In this document: positions 46,881 to 58,625 of the stretch, piece after piece
Layout of the letters: each line of letters starts with the position of its first letter
Numbering within the stretch: the first letter of the stretch is position 1
Assembly: GCA_009760885.1 (NCBI GenBank)
Contig: CM019702.1
Span: 54,039,282-54,103,281, forward strand
Source: Achatina immaculata
Taxonomy: Eukaryota > Mollusca > Gastropoda > Stylommatophora > Achatinidae
Reading direction: 5' to 3'
Length of the DNA stretch: 64,000 nucleotides
Translations under genes and position numbers: made by a program
Notes under the pieces: model-generated
What the model was told of the DNA's origin: nothing
What the model saw: the letters and a program-made list of their open reading frames with translations, nothing else
Database searches by the model: none

Positions 46881-49082
46881 CTATCTTGACCTAGAGGAAT
46901 AGATCTTAGTGAATTTCCGTTAAGTAATGAAACAGCTTTCGGTCTGTGATGTGTCTAATGAAGAATTATGATTTCCATTTAAATGATCATTTCTCACAAC
47001 CTTGAAAGAAGTCATATCATTAAAATGAGAGCTAATTAAAAGTATTAGCTCTAATTCTTTACGTCAAAATTTATCAGAATTGAGTAATTTAAAGGAGGAA
47101 ACATTTTTCATGTGGACCAATGTAAATTTATCGTAACAAATCTAGAGAAAATATAATGCCATATTCCGCCGGTTTTGCACTCCATGTGGTATCTATCATC
47201 TGGTCGTAAGTCAGTTTAGCATTATGTTGGTCTTTAGAAAGGGAGGTCAGGTACTAAGTACAGTTCATTATTACAATATGTGACAAGGTGAACAAACATG
47301 GTTGCCATCACTTTAAAATACTAACATAATACGAGTTAGCACATGAATTGCTTCCAAATTAATCTGAAAATATGAATGAAAACACGCGTGAATTCTGTAC
47401 TTCTCAGAAAGTGATGCACCGCGCTTGTTGATCTCTTTCTCTACTTCCTTCACTGAATTATAGTTGATGTAGAAGAGGAAATGATTGTAAACCAATCACA
47501 AAATTAATCACAACACATTTAATATTTCCGTTATTGCCTATAGGATCTCGACCGTAACTAGGAAATGTCGTAACTTGGTCGGCCGTAAGTCGAGGCAAGA
47601 CCACTTGGAGGACGTGTTCTGCACATTACGATCTGTAACGCTTAGGATGAATTACAGCAACTGTATGAAGTAACATTAAAGAATTAAATAAGTCAGTCCA
47701 TATTTCATAACGTTTGCTGTGTAGAATGTGAAGATCCGAATTAATCTGCAGATAACTGCCCCAGTCAATCACAATTTTGCACACTAACATATGAGAGCTG
47801 AATGTGGAGCATGTACAACTATTAATGATTTCATTATAAAAAATATGTTGAAAAAAACAGAGAAATGTGCAGTTTATAATGGCATTTTGGATAATTAAAA
47901 CCATATAATGTTGATTTTATAGATATATACATGGTCGCAAAGGCGATGTCCGATTTGTCATTCAAACAATCCATAGATGACATGTTAGCGTAGGAGGTGG
48001 TGAACCAAAGTTGAGGCAATATCATGCCCCGCCCCTCCTTTGGTGCCACCAGTAACAGGACTAGCCCGGCTAAGGGGGCTTAGATAGGTACAGTCCCAAT
48101 GAGGGCGGAGTCTGCTATAGAAATATTCCACCACTCCTCCTCCAAAATGCGCAGTACATTTCTCACTAGCAGTATATTTTTACTTGTTGTGCTGTTTTTG
48201 TATGTGATTAGTGAGGAAAAAAAAGTATTTCGTCGAAATATTAGTGTGTTCTATATTTATAATTTGTATGTGCTCATCTTGCTTTCTGTTATTGCTTTTT
48301 CTTCCAACTTTCATACATCTTTCTATCTTTTTGTAAAACTGAACAAAGCGTTCACAGGTAGATAGCGAAATGCAACAAATTAACGTGAAGTAGGAACTAG
48401 AAAAATTCTAGCAGTCTGGCATGGACTATAAAAAAAATATATGTTATTGTTATAAAAACGACAAGAAAATATCGTTGGAAAGAAACAATGAAATAATCCA
48501 TATATCAGCGATATCATCAATCGGGGTTTAACAAATTACCTGGGATTTTTTTTTAAGTTCATCAATTTGAATATTTGAATTTTTTCTCTTGTGGCGTGTA
48601 CCTGCTGCTCCCAGTCTTCCTTTCATTCGTGCACTCTGTAGCACTCACGGGGTAGATAACATTCACGTTCACTGCATGCTGGTAAATACTGGACGGCGGT
48701 TTGTATTACTTATTTAGCCTTAAAGCACAGACACAGTGGTACTGGTAATTTGAGGAAAGAGAAGATAATCTTGTATCTTAGAGGACCGCAATTCTTGATT
48801 TTATGTTGAAAGAAAAAAAAACATGTTCTATTTTGACGTTGCCAGAATATACAACAGCAACAACTTCTCTTCCAGGAGTGGTTATAAAGAAGGAGGCGGG
48901 GAAGGGAGGTATCATGCTGGGGTTATTTGTGTAACTGAAACTGATGAAGTTACATCCTTTGGTGAGTGATAATTATTTAGTGAAGACTGAAAACTGTATT
49001 AAATTTGTGCCGTCAAGAACTGAATAGAACAAAATGTTCTGGTTGGCAGTGACATACCAGGGGTGGGTGCTGTAATGGGAGA
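46881..49082. other. No gene recognised apart from a dispersed repeat
   Basis: Unclassified. A minus-strand 92-codon frame (47626-47904) and a plus-strand 88-codon frame (48099-48365) have no recognisable domains. Confidence 0.5.
48010..48140. repeat. Unclassified GC-rich dispersed repeat, copy 2
   Basis: CCAGTAACAGGACTAG and GAGGGCGGAGTCTGCTA correspond in order and spacing to 35735-35810. Confidence 0.5.
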
Positions 49083-50065
49083 TGAGCAAACAGAGTTTAG
49101 GGAAGGGAGAAGATGTATTGATCAAATGTTCACTAAGAATTATATTGGAGGAACATAATGAGATGTAAAAACCGTTTATCTTGTACTTCATCGACTTGAA
49201 AAAGGCTTACGATAGTGTACACATAGACGCTCTGTGGAATATGCTGATACAATAAGGAATACCAACAAAAGTTATCATCATCAAAAGAGATAAGTACGAC
49301 GGCCATGTCTGCGCAGTTAACACAGGGGAGGCATTGAGCGAAGGGTTCAGCATTGAAACGGTCAAGAAAGAAGGATGCATTCTATTTCCCTGGCTGTTTG
49401 GAGATGCTACTGACTTCATCATGAAAAAAAATGCTGCACTGGTAACACGGGCATCAAATGAGTATTGATACCAAGTTAGAAGGCCTTGATTTAGTAGACA
49501 GCATAGAGCTTATTTCTTGAAATATGGATAGGATGTCAATAATACAAAATAAGTAAACTGATGCCCCGCATTCAATGGCTAGCAACATAGGACTTGTCGC
49601 GCTCAGGGCATATATATTTTGAAAAGAAAAACAACAGTAGATGAAGTAAACCATGTCGGAAGTAACCAAAATAACAAAGTCAACATTGAGTGTTAAAAAT
49701 CTTGAGAAAATACGGAAATTAAAACGTTTAAATACAATTTTAAAAATCTTAGGATATTCATTTCAGATATAATACCCACCCTACGTATACATGTGTAAGC
49801 CGGAAATCAACGAAGGAAATAGAGCAAAGTGGACACGTTGTAAAACAAATGTTTAAGAAAAAATACTCTGTATACGATGGATAAAATTCAAGATTAAAGT
49901 AGAGATAAGAGAAATGGACATACCGCAAATAAAAACTGAGCAGAGGAGATAAGATGACTGGCATCACGTGACTGAAATGAGAAAATTGTCAAGAGCAGTG
50001 ACTCATAGCCTGACCCTGCGAGCTCTGGGTGACGTCTGACGGCACAGGCAGGATGTCAGATGTAA
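49083..50065 (+). mobile_element. LINE-B, strongly decayed copy
   Basis: Weak but colinear RT remains: a GRRCIDQMFT-like finger segment near 49110, FIDLKKAYDSVH-like motif A near 49185, and ETVKKEGCILFPWLFGDATD near 49360. It ends with the LINE-B terminal SLTLRALGDV and a diverged tail (GATGTCAGATGTAAGG). The most eroded copy of this family here. Confidence 0.75.
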
Positions 50066-50772
50066 GGTTAGTAAGTATACAGTACAAACAATTTCGTTCC
50101 GGTATTGTTTTCTTGATTACTCGCTTCTTATTTTCCACTGCTGAGGCAGTTTACGAAAAAAACTAGGAACAAGTATTAAGTTAAGAGGACATGCTTGTAA
50201 CGTCTCTGTCATACAACAATATACAGTACAAAGAAATAGAAGAGAAAATATTTTTTTCACATCAATTGTATATAACAAATAATAGTGAAAAAAAAGTCCA
50301 CTGTGTTGCTAACACGAAAGATTTAACTTGTTAAGTGCTGTTTTATTTTTTATTAACACCTACATCATTACAGCCCAGAAATAGGTCCATCTGGTAAGCA
50401 TAGAGTATGTATATATATATATATGTATCTTATTCAGTAGTTATTACATTATCATTATTAATTTACAGTTTGTGAATAATCCCACAGAGTTACCTTACTT
50501 ATTTGTATTCTAGTGGTATTTAAAAGTGACTTTAAACTTATCTATTCCCCGCGTATCAACTTCAGAGTACTGAATTGTACTTAGTGTCTGACCTGGCCCT
50601 GTACCGACCTACATAAATCCTAATCGACATACGGTGAGATAGCTGACCAAAAGCCAGTTCAGTGGGTGTACGATTGTATGTTTATTAAGATTTTTTTTAA
50701 AAACAGATCCTCTAGAGTTTGCAAGTAAGAAATCTATGTCAAATTATTTTCAGTTTGTATCTCTGTATGTTC
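50066..50772. other. Upstream region of receptor C, duplicated sequence
   Basis: 50510-50770 is colinear with 37790-38040 upstream of receptor B, marking the left part of the duplicated segment. TA repeat at 50408-50425. Confidence 0.6.
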
Positions 50773-51212
50773 TATTATTCATTCATTCATTTGCATGTCC
50801 CTTGCGGAACTTTGCCTCCCTAACAGCACTCCTGTAGGCCTCTTGGTTGTGAACAAGATGCCCTGCTGCTGATGCATCCATTTTGAGATCATCAAAGATG
50901 TCTTGCAGCCATCTTCGCCTTGGTCTTCCTCTCTTTCTTTTTCCCATTATGTACCCTTCCAAGACGGTCTTCTCTAGATTATCATGACATTTAATGTGTT
51001 CAAAATATTTAAGTTTTCTCTCTTTAATCCTCTTTACTAGCCAGCCTTTCTTCAATATTAAGTTCTTGTAGTATAGATATATTTGTTCTTTTTTGTGTCC
51101 ACAATATCTGAAGAACTCTTCTGTAGCATTTACATTCAAAGGCATTTATGCGTTTCTCAGCTGTTGTGTTAAGTGTCCATGTCTCACAGTCATATGTTGC
51201 GATAGGAAACAT
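50773..51212 (-). mobile_element. LINE-A 3' portion
   Basis: Minus-strand copy from YDCETWTLNTTAEKRINAFE to the terminus KFRKGHANE, with a TGAA-repeat tail (50773-50788). One frameshift near 51100. Lies within the duplicated segment but is absent from the receptor B side. Confidence 0.88.
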
Positions 51213-51418
51213 GTTCTATTAACACACGATAAATAGTGTGTAGGCATACAACTATACACAAATTACTGAAGTAAAGCTGTGATACAAAAATGTATAAATT
51301 TTAAAAAAAGTAGAAACAGCTTTATTTTTTAACGAAAACAAAGTTGTGACGTTTCAGCGTTTAATGTAATCCTATACTTTGTCTCCTCTATCTTATTCTT
51401 CGTCCTGTTTGTTATTGT

Positions 51419-51441
51419 CTGACGAAAGCAAACGCCGAAAC
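51419..51441 (+). ncRNA. Hammerhead-like core, weak stem II (Penelope 3)
   Basis: CTGACGA and CGAAAC blocks are both intact (hammerhead core consensus CUGANGA ... GAAA), but the intervening AAGCAAACGC supports at most two base pairs of stem II. Complementary in its damage to the core at 15429. Confidence 0.35.
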
Positions 51442-51446
51442 GTCTC

Positions 51447-51529
51447 AAATTTATCTTATCTTATATCTTATATCCTTCTCGTGCCATTAAACGTCACATA
51501 GGACTCACAAGGTAGTTCGGCACTTTCTA
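51447..51529 (-). mobile_element. LINE-B 3' terminal fragment inside Penelope 3
   Basis: Roughly 80 bases: the TATAAGATATAAGATAAGAT tail and the last about 15 codons of LINE-B, minus strand. Splits the Penelope terminus between CGTCTCAAATT and TTCGTTATATAATAAAGC. Confidence 0.75.
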
Positions 51530-51590
51530 TTCGTTATATAATAAAGCTGTTCGCACTTTTTTCTAGTTATACACGTATATGTTATATTAT

Positions 51591-52296
51591 TTCTCTGCTG
51601 CGCCTAGGTTATCTGTGTACACATAATATATGTACACTTATTATTCAGTGGGTTTGAAGAGAGATATTACTTCACAGATAAAACAGTGTCGACAACTGCA
51701 CGATCGGTTAAGTGCCACTTTTCTATTTGCTGCTACTACCTTGTAACTATCTTCAGTAACATGACACATCAATAAGCAGTCCTCGTAAAGCACAGTTTCT
51801 TGTACCAGAATCAGGAATTAGACATGCACTGACTGCAGTATAAAAAAATGAAATTTTCAGACAAAAGCAGACATACTAATGAATGTTCTTTCACGACCTA
51901 TATATTTTGTCTCTAGTTTATTTCATCGTGTCAAGTTAACAGTGAGTAAAATCAAATAACAAAAATAGATCAAATACATACGCTGACAAGACTACGTAAT
52001 TACATATACATTTTAAAAGATTGGAAAATAATTTGTGACATATTATTGTGGTCCATTATTTTAAAACGTTTGACACTGGCAAATAAAGATTGACCGGTTG
52101 TTGAAACATCACATAAATGAATGTACGATAGTCATTGTTTATACTCGATGCATTGTGTTATTGCAGCAGATGAAAACAGCTACGTACTTACATCAGGCAT
52201 ATAATATTAAGATACCTCTGATAATACTAACTAACATACACAACGTCAGGTTTATGTAAATATTACAGTGTTATACATTTGCACGTTATTTCTTCT

Positions 52297-52300
<4 letters not shown>
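51591..52300. other. Duplicated upstream sequence of receptor C
   Basis: Non-coding. Colinear in places with 38050-38900, for example the AAGCAGATATTTAT-like and ATTACATATA blocks. Confidence 0.5.
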
Positions 52301-52347
<47 letters not shown>

Positions 52348-52468
52348 TTCATTTGCATGTTCCTTGCGGAACTTTGCCTCCCTAACAGCACTCCTGCAGG
52401 CCTTTCGGTTGTGAGCAAGATGGCCTTCTGCTGATGCATTCAATATATATATATATATACATATATAT
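52301..52468. repeat. (AT)n microsatellite split by a LINE-A tail
   Basis: AT repeats at 52301-52344 and 52443-52468 flank a 96-base LINE-A 3' end (52345-52440, minus strand, with its TGAA tail at the left). The insertion site was within the microsatellite. Confidence 0.85.
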
Positions 52469-52717
52469 CACTGTGGAAAAGTTTAAATGTTTAACTTTCA
52501 CAAATGAGCTTTCTAAACCAAACACAGCAAAAAAAGATAAAAAAGATGTCTTCTAATTTTTGTTGTACCTAATAATGTATGGAAATTAGCAGTGAAAAAT
52601 AATCCAGTGAGAGTTCTAGAAGAAATTAACCAACACTTCTCAGTCTAACTAGCAAAAAGATAATCGCGTGGAATGTGTACAACATTCATTCTTTTTTACC
52701 GTCAGTTTTGAAGGAGA

Positions 52718-52868
52718 ATGGATGAGCAGACAATTTTGATCTTTAGATGGGTTATTATCAGCGTGCTCTGTCAGATGATTGAGGTATTTGGCATTGTGAC
52801 GAATATTATCAACATCATATGCTTTGTGAAACAAGGTTTCAAAGAATCAGTCAACATCAACCTTACAG
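52718..52868 (+). CDS. Locus C exon 1 (TM1)
   Basis: 151 bases, ATG to phase-1 donor GTAAAAT. Encodes MDEQTILIFRWVIISVLCQ and IEVFGIVTNIINIICFVKQ, same length as in B and D. Confidence 0.77.
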
Positions 52869-55350
52869 GTAAAATATGATATATTTCTATTTATTAGTCA
52901 AGGTCATTAACACTACACTCAGGAAAATTCCCATGGGCGTCCCAGTTTCCACATTACAATAAACAGAATGAGAAAACTACGTGATAACCACTTGCATAAT
53001 GGTTCATAGTTCTTTTATTGTGTTGAAATCTTCTGTCCTTCTTTACATAAGAGGACATTCAAACAGAAGGCTAGGTCTGTCAGGTCAACAGCTTAACATA
53101 TATTTAGCTAGCACCACCAACTTTTGTACATTTTCAGTTTCAGAAACATTTGAATGACCATGGAAAAATAAAATAAACAGAGTTAAGATGCGAGAGACTG
53201 CTTAAGAATTTGTTTCTAAGTTAAACGTTCACAGAATCCTTACACAATCGATTAGTACAAGATTTCACATCTATGTTAATTAAAATGAGTTTAGAAAGTG
53301 TATATGAAAGCAAGATATGAGATGGAGATAAAGAAAATAATAGGATTGACAAATCATACATTCAAACCATAAAGACAGTTCTGTTATCCAGAAATCTCCC
53401 CATAAAAACAAAATTAATATTCGTAAAGGGATACGTCTACTCTGTTTTACTGTATGGAGCAGAAACTTGATAAAAGATTAATGCAGCAAAAATGTCGTTA
53501 TACAGGAAACTAGGTAATAAAATGGAGAATGTAAAGAACAAATGCACAAGTTTTAGAACAGCTGCAAGTGCAATGTGAACTTCTCACAGAAATAAAGATG
53601 AAGAAAACAATACTTTTGCCACATCAAAAGACATCATAATATACAGAAGACAATATTAGAAGGAAAGGAGGAAGACATAAAAGAGCAAGAGAAAGACAAG
53701 GATGTAGTTGAGAAAATAACATACAAGAATGGACAGGATACAGCCTGTCTGAGTCCACCATCAAGGCGAGGGAGCGAGCGAACTGCAGATTCAGTATCGC
53801 CAACGTTCGTTCTTGAGAAGGCACATGATGATGATGAGTAAATGAGTAAAACAAACACACATAAAATAGTGAGAACAGTTTGTCAGAGAGAGTCAGAGCA
53901 CTTACAAAATAATCTCTTCTTCCACTGTAAAATGTACTTTGTTTAAATGTTATTACCAAAATGCATACTAATTTTACAGTAATTACAAATGATATGCAAT
54001 CATAAGAGGTCGTAACGCACGTTAGTAATTGCAGAGAAAAGTAATCAGTCTGAGACATCTGTTTATGACCGTTGTAATAGTTATGTTTGTGCGCTGTGCA
54101 TGTTTGTGCGTGTGTATGTGTTTCTTCACAGAATTAACTCGTTTTAGTCTGGATAAAAATGTAGGTCTGGCGATCTCTGATCTGGCGTCTCTTGTAACTC
54201 TAATGCTGGGGACAATATGGCTAACTCCATCATTCAGTACCGCGGATTTACCTTTCGACATTATGGGAGTGTACTACTTGACAGCTGGGATACCAAATGT
54301 TGCCTTTTCTCGAATTTCCAGCTGGGTCACCGCCATCATCACACTGGAGAGATCTTTGTGTGTTATTTCTCCTTTACAGGTGGGTATGCCCGTTGAGTCG
54401 AGTTAGACATTTCACACTTTAACTACACTATAACAGAAGTACCCGGGATTCATATATTTCTATCATGTTATATGTTCAGTCTATATCTTTATGATTATTT
54501 GATCTACTACAATAATCATTGTCCTCGAATGCACTACTTCCACACGCACTTATTTACTTACACAACATACTAACTCAGTAATAACTATACATTATAATTC
54601 ATTACCTGTTTAACATACAGGCAAACGTAAAAGGGCAAAATCCCTGTTACCAGGCCCTCAAGGCACATAACAATATGATGTGCTCAGTATCACGCCTGAC
54701 CACATTTACCTTCCCATATTTTTCTGCTATCCATTTTTAGAGTTTGGGTGGATCCCAAGATCTTTTTTGTGTGTGTGTGTAGGAGTACCAGAAAAATATC
54801 CTGGTGACTGGATTTTAAAGACATACTACTATTTCATTTAGTCTGTGTTTTTTTATAAAAAATCCGCATACTTCTCTTCGTGCTCTTTGCAACTCCGAAT
54901 GCAAAAAAGGAGTACTTACTTATATTTACTTGTAGTGAGTTAAATTGTGCTCTGATTCTAAGATAATCTGTTTCTATCTTCTTTCAGGTTAAATTAATGT
55001 TCACACAAAAGCGAATGTCCTTAATCCTTGTTTGTGTCTACATAATTCTCATATGGAGTATGTTCCCGCTGTATGTCGCTAACAGACTGGAAAAGACAAT
55101 TATCCCAGGAAGGAACAAGACTATCCTTGGCCTTAGTTTTACTTCAGATCGAGAAACTATTGAAAAGTTTTCTTTCATAATCAACAGCTGCGTTGTTCCT
55201 TTCGTTGCTTTCGTCATCATTATAATCTGTACCATACTGTTGGTAATGAGCTTACAAAGAAGAGAGAGTTGGCTGAAATCTGTAACAAAGAAAACCAGCT
55301 GGGAAGTTTCTACTCGTAACAAGCGTACAATCAAGATGGTTGTTATGATT
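52718..55350 (+). CDS. Chemosensory-receptor-like GPCR (locus C), cut by a gap
   Basis: Exons 52718-52868, 54165-54379 and 54988 to at least 55350, where 100 N begin inside TM6. Every visible codon is open and all splice sites are canonical, so this is the only locus in the window without a visible coding lesion. It is the tandem duplicate of locus B. TM7 and the tail are missing; the sequence after the gap does not encode them. Likely a cell-surface chemoreceptor of sensory cells, by family analogy. Confidence 0.75.
53310..53845 (+). mobile_element. LINE-G fragment in intron 1 of locus C
   Basis: Decayed RT C-terminus: TFKTIKTVLLSRNLPIKTK and a YSVLLYGAET-like block, then a terminal WTGYSLSES-like segment and a short GAT tail (53826-53837). 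Same strand as the receptor, absent from the equivalent intron of locus B. Confidence 0.65.
54165..54379 (+). CDS. Locus C exon 2 (TM2-TM3)
   Basis: 215 bases, acceptor GTAG, donor GTGGGT. LAISDLASLVTLMLGTIW, then MGVYYLTAGIPNVAFSRIS and VTAIITLERSLCVISPLQ. Eight of 72 residues differ from locus B. Confidence 0.85.
54988..55350 (+). CDS. Locus C exon 3, 5' part (TM4 to start of TM6)
   Basis: 121 codons from VKLMFTQKRM to TIKMVVMI. Eight residues differ from B. Contains the NKT sequon in the second extracellular loop. Interrupted by the gap. Confidence 0.83.
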
Positions 55351-55450
55351 NNNNNNNNNNNNNNNNNNNNNNNNNNNNNNNNNNNNNNNNNNNNNNNNNN
55401 NNNNNNNNNNNNNNNNNNNNNNNNNNNNNNNNNNNNNNNNNNNNNNNNNN
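55351..55450. other. Assembly gap (100 N)
   Basis: 100 N inside exon 3. The right flank (55451 on) is not the expected receptor sequence, so bases are missing or the join is wrong. Confidence 0.99.
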
Positions 55451-55929
55451 ATAAACATTAAAAAACCCATACATATGGTAAATAGTTGTTAAAAAATTTT
55501 CGCCAGCGTCTTCGTCTCAAATATTACCAACTATTCTGTACCTGTATATGTTATACGAGGGTGTATTCTGAAACTTGGACAAACTTGATACAAACGGTAG
55601 ACAAGATATACAGATATACATAAAGGATACATAAAGGATCTGTTTAATTGCATTCATTATTGAAATCAACGCGCGTATTGCCATTCGTATCATGTTTATT
55701 ATTAAGGGTTAGGTATACACGATTAGACCGTAAAATACTTTAAATGTGATCAGAGAAATACTAGATACAGTTTCTCACAGCCTGAACCCAAGAATCTGAC
55801 GGACTTCTCCCTTGAAAAAAATGCTGACTATGATTCGTCGTTTGTGAGTGACTGAACTCATGCCGTTCAGAATGAAATGTGGACATGCTTAATTTTTGGT
55901 AATGGTGTCCAGTACCCACTAGACTTTAC
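55451..55929. other. No gene recognised
   Basis: Unclassified AT-rich sequence following the gap. Confidence 0.5.
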
Positions 55930-56850
55930 TGAGGACCATGTATGTATACTGTCACCTTACTTATTTAACTTGTTTACTGAACATATAATGAGAAATGTTA
56001 GAGAAGACGTGGACAAAGAGTATTACGATACCATAAGAATTGGAAGTTATGAAATACCAGAGAATAGATATACTGATGACAACTATTACTGTCCACAAAA
56101 CAAAATGGAATGGAAAAACTAATTATCTCAGTCCGTAAGAACAGCGAAGAGCAAAACCTTTATCTTCATGCGCAGAAAAAAAACTAAATTGATGACAACT
56201 GACAAAACAAATAAGGCAGCTGAAATATATATCAATGTCGAAAACTTGAAAGATGTGGAGAACTTTGAATATCTTGGATCATTACTGACAAATATTGGAG
56301 ATACAATGAAGGGAAATTAAAAGGAAGACATATCACTCTTCAAAAAGAAAAACAACTAAAGACGCTGAGAAGAGAAACATAGAGAACTACAAAAAAAAAA
56401 GATTTTTAAGGTCATGCATCTTTCCCATAGCAACATATGTCTGTGGGACCTGGACACTTAAAACAGCTGAGAAACACATAAATGCTTTTGAATGCAAATG
56501 CTACAGAAGAGTCCTTCAACTTATCATGGGCACAAAAAATAAACAAATACATCCATTCTACATGTCATATAATACTATTGAAGAAGGCTGGCTAGTAAAG
56601 AAGATTAAACAGAGAAAACTTAAATATTTTGATCGCATTAAACGCAATGATAATCTGGAGAAGACCGTCTTGGGAGGGTAGATAATGGTAAAAGAAAGAG
56701 AGGACGACCAAGGCGAAGATGGCTGCAAGACATCGTTGATAATCTGCAAATTGATGCATCAGCAGTAGGGCATCTTGCTCACAGCCGAGAAGGCTACATG
56801 AGAGTTGTTAGGGAGGCAAAATTCCGCAAGGGACATGCAAATGACTGACT
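55930..56850 (+). mobile_element. LINE-A with GACT-type tail
   Basis: Starts near the RT ILSPYLFNLFTEHIMRNVRED block, catalytic motif degraded to RYTDDNYY (normally YADDTVL), then decayed C-terminal frames and RKRGRP-like region to KFRKGHAND. The tail is GACT repeats (56835-56849), like the copy at 484-1880, whereas the other LINE-A copies have TGAA. Confidence 0.85.
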
Positions 56851-58625
56851 GACTGATGTGTGTATGTTTATAGTTCAAAACTGACACCTACAACAGAACC
56901 AACATTTCTTTATAGTGCTTTGTAAAAGTAAACACTAGAGATGAGGCCACGGTTGCACTTGCAGAATCATGTTTGCATAGCTAGTGTATTTATCATTGTG
57001 GCAGTGTCACAGACACTTTTTTTGTTATTGACTTGTCTATCACATCTACAACAGTTAGGCAGGAACATTCTTGTTCTTGCACTGTTTCCCTGGAATATCC
57101 GTTATCGTCAGCCCTGGCGATTAAAGTTCTTCTAACCTTTTCAACAACTTAGTTATGCCAAGTCTATTTTTCTGCATTAACTGACATGAAAACCATATAT
57201 CGTTCAAGAATGAACATGGATGATGATCTTAGAGCGTGTTTGTCACAAATTCCACCCAGAATAGACATGCTATCCAAACGAAAACAGTGCCATCTTTAAG
57301 ATAAATGAAAAGAACTTTTGTGCAGCAATCAATACGCAGTTAAACATGTAGAGACAATATTACGAATACTTTATAAAATTAGTGACTGACCTTGCAAATA
57401 AAGCGACCTTTATTAATGGGCCGTTAAAATGTTTGACTTTTAAATGTAGGCCGTGCAGCAAAAGGGTCTGAGAACCGCTGGTATAATACATTTCTGTGAA
57501 TAACTAAAATGACAGGAAACACGCACTGCTTTTATTTCGTTACATTGTTTACTTTGATATAACGACGTAATTTTTAAATTTGTCTTGATCTTATTCTTAT
57601 AAACACAGTAACGTTCGACAACAGATACATAGCTGTACGTGCACATATGTTGTATTAATGATCTGTGGTTTAAAGATTCCTTTCTTAGTGGAAAAGAAAA
57701 ATATGCGGAAGTTACAAGAATCAGGCCCATGGCATTCAAGGCATGTTTATGTCTACTGTGCCAGGGCTCTAACAAATTGTTTAAGAGTAGCTTTCCTCTA
57801 TGACCCCGTCAGCAATTGATTATGAGACACTTTGTTATGTCCAGCCAGTTCCTATCTCTGTCTGTGTTATTTCGTTTCTCTCAGTTCCTTCATTATTTTC
57901 ATATGAGCATGCACTCTCCTTCTCATTACCTTTTATCTAGCGTCGTTTACTTGGCGGTTCGTATATCATCTCTGCCCGTCATGACTTTGCCCTGTATTGC
58001 AGCGTTGTCGACTAATTTGCTTATATATTTAGTGCCCGACAGATGTCGTAGACAAAGGGGTTCTTGTATCAATCTTTGTCCAGCGCCACTGTGCTCTGTA
58101 TTACATTACTGTAGTGTCATTACTTCGGACTTCAGCATCATTTAGGTAATACACTGTATAAGGCATCGAACATGTGACTGGTCGAGGGGCTTCATACATT
58201 CCCTGGTTAGCTTGTGAAGAGATAGAGCCTGAAAACCTCTATTTCTGAATCAATATGCCTTTTAACATTCAGAGTCGTCACTGTGGCATGAAGTTGAATT
58301 GTTAGATATAAAAATGAAAGCATTGCAACCTTTGGTGATAACAGTTTAAATTAAGCTCTTCGCTTCAAATATTAGTATGATTATTACTATTAGGTATAAT
58401 GAAATTTTCATGTCTTAAAAAAACTGTTTATCTTTTAATCTTCACAATGTGAAGCATATAATGTGCAATGAAGTTGTTTATATTACATTTTCTTAGATAA
58501 AAATAACATGAATTTGTATTACTGCTTCGTTCATCATCAGACGAAAGATATACTACATATATAGTTGTCCTCAATTTTGATTATTTTCCTAACTCTAGTA
58601 AACAAGATATGTAAATACGTATGTA
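56851..58625. other. No gene recognised
   Basis: A 109-codon plus frame (57816-58145) and a 111-codon minus frame (57440-57775) have no recognisable domain or conserved context. Confidence 0.5.

Larger units (their letters stand above)
51213..51590. mobile_element. Penelope-like element 3: termini in inverted arrangement
   Basis: Only terminal sequence remains. 51230-51355 is the 3' terminus in reverse orientation (reverse complement of the TCACAGCTTTACT and AACGTCACAACTTTG blocks). 51356-51445 is the same terminus in forward orientation, continuing at 51530-51590 after a LINE-B fragment. This resembles the 5' inverted terminal piece of Penelope element 1. Confidence 0.65.
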
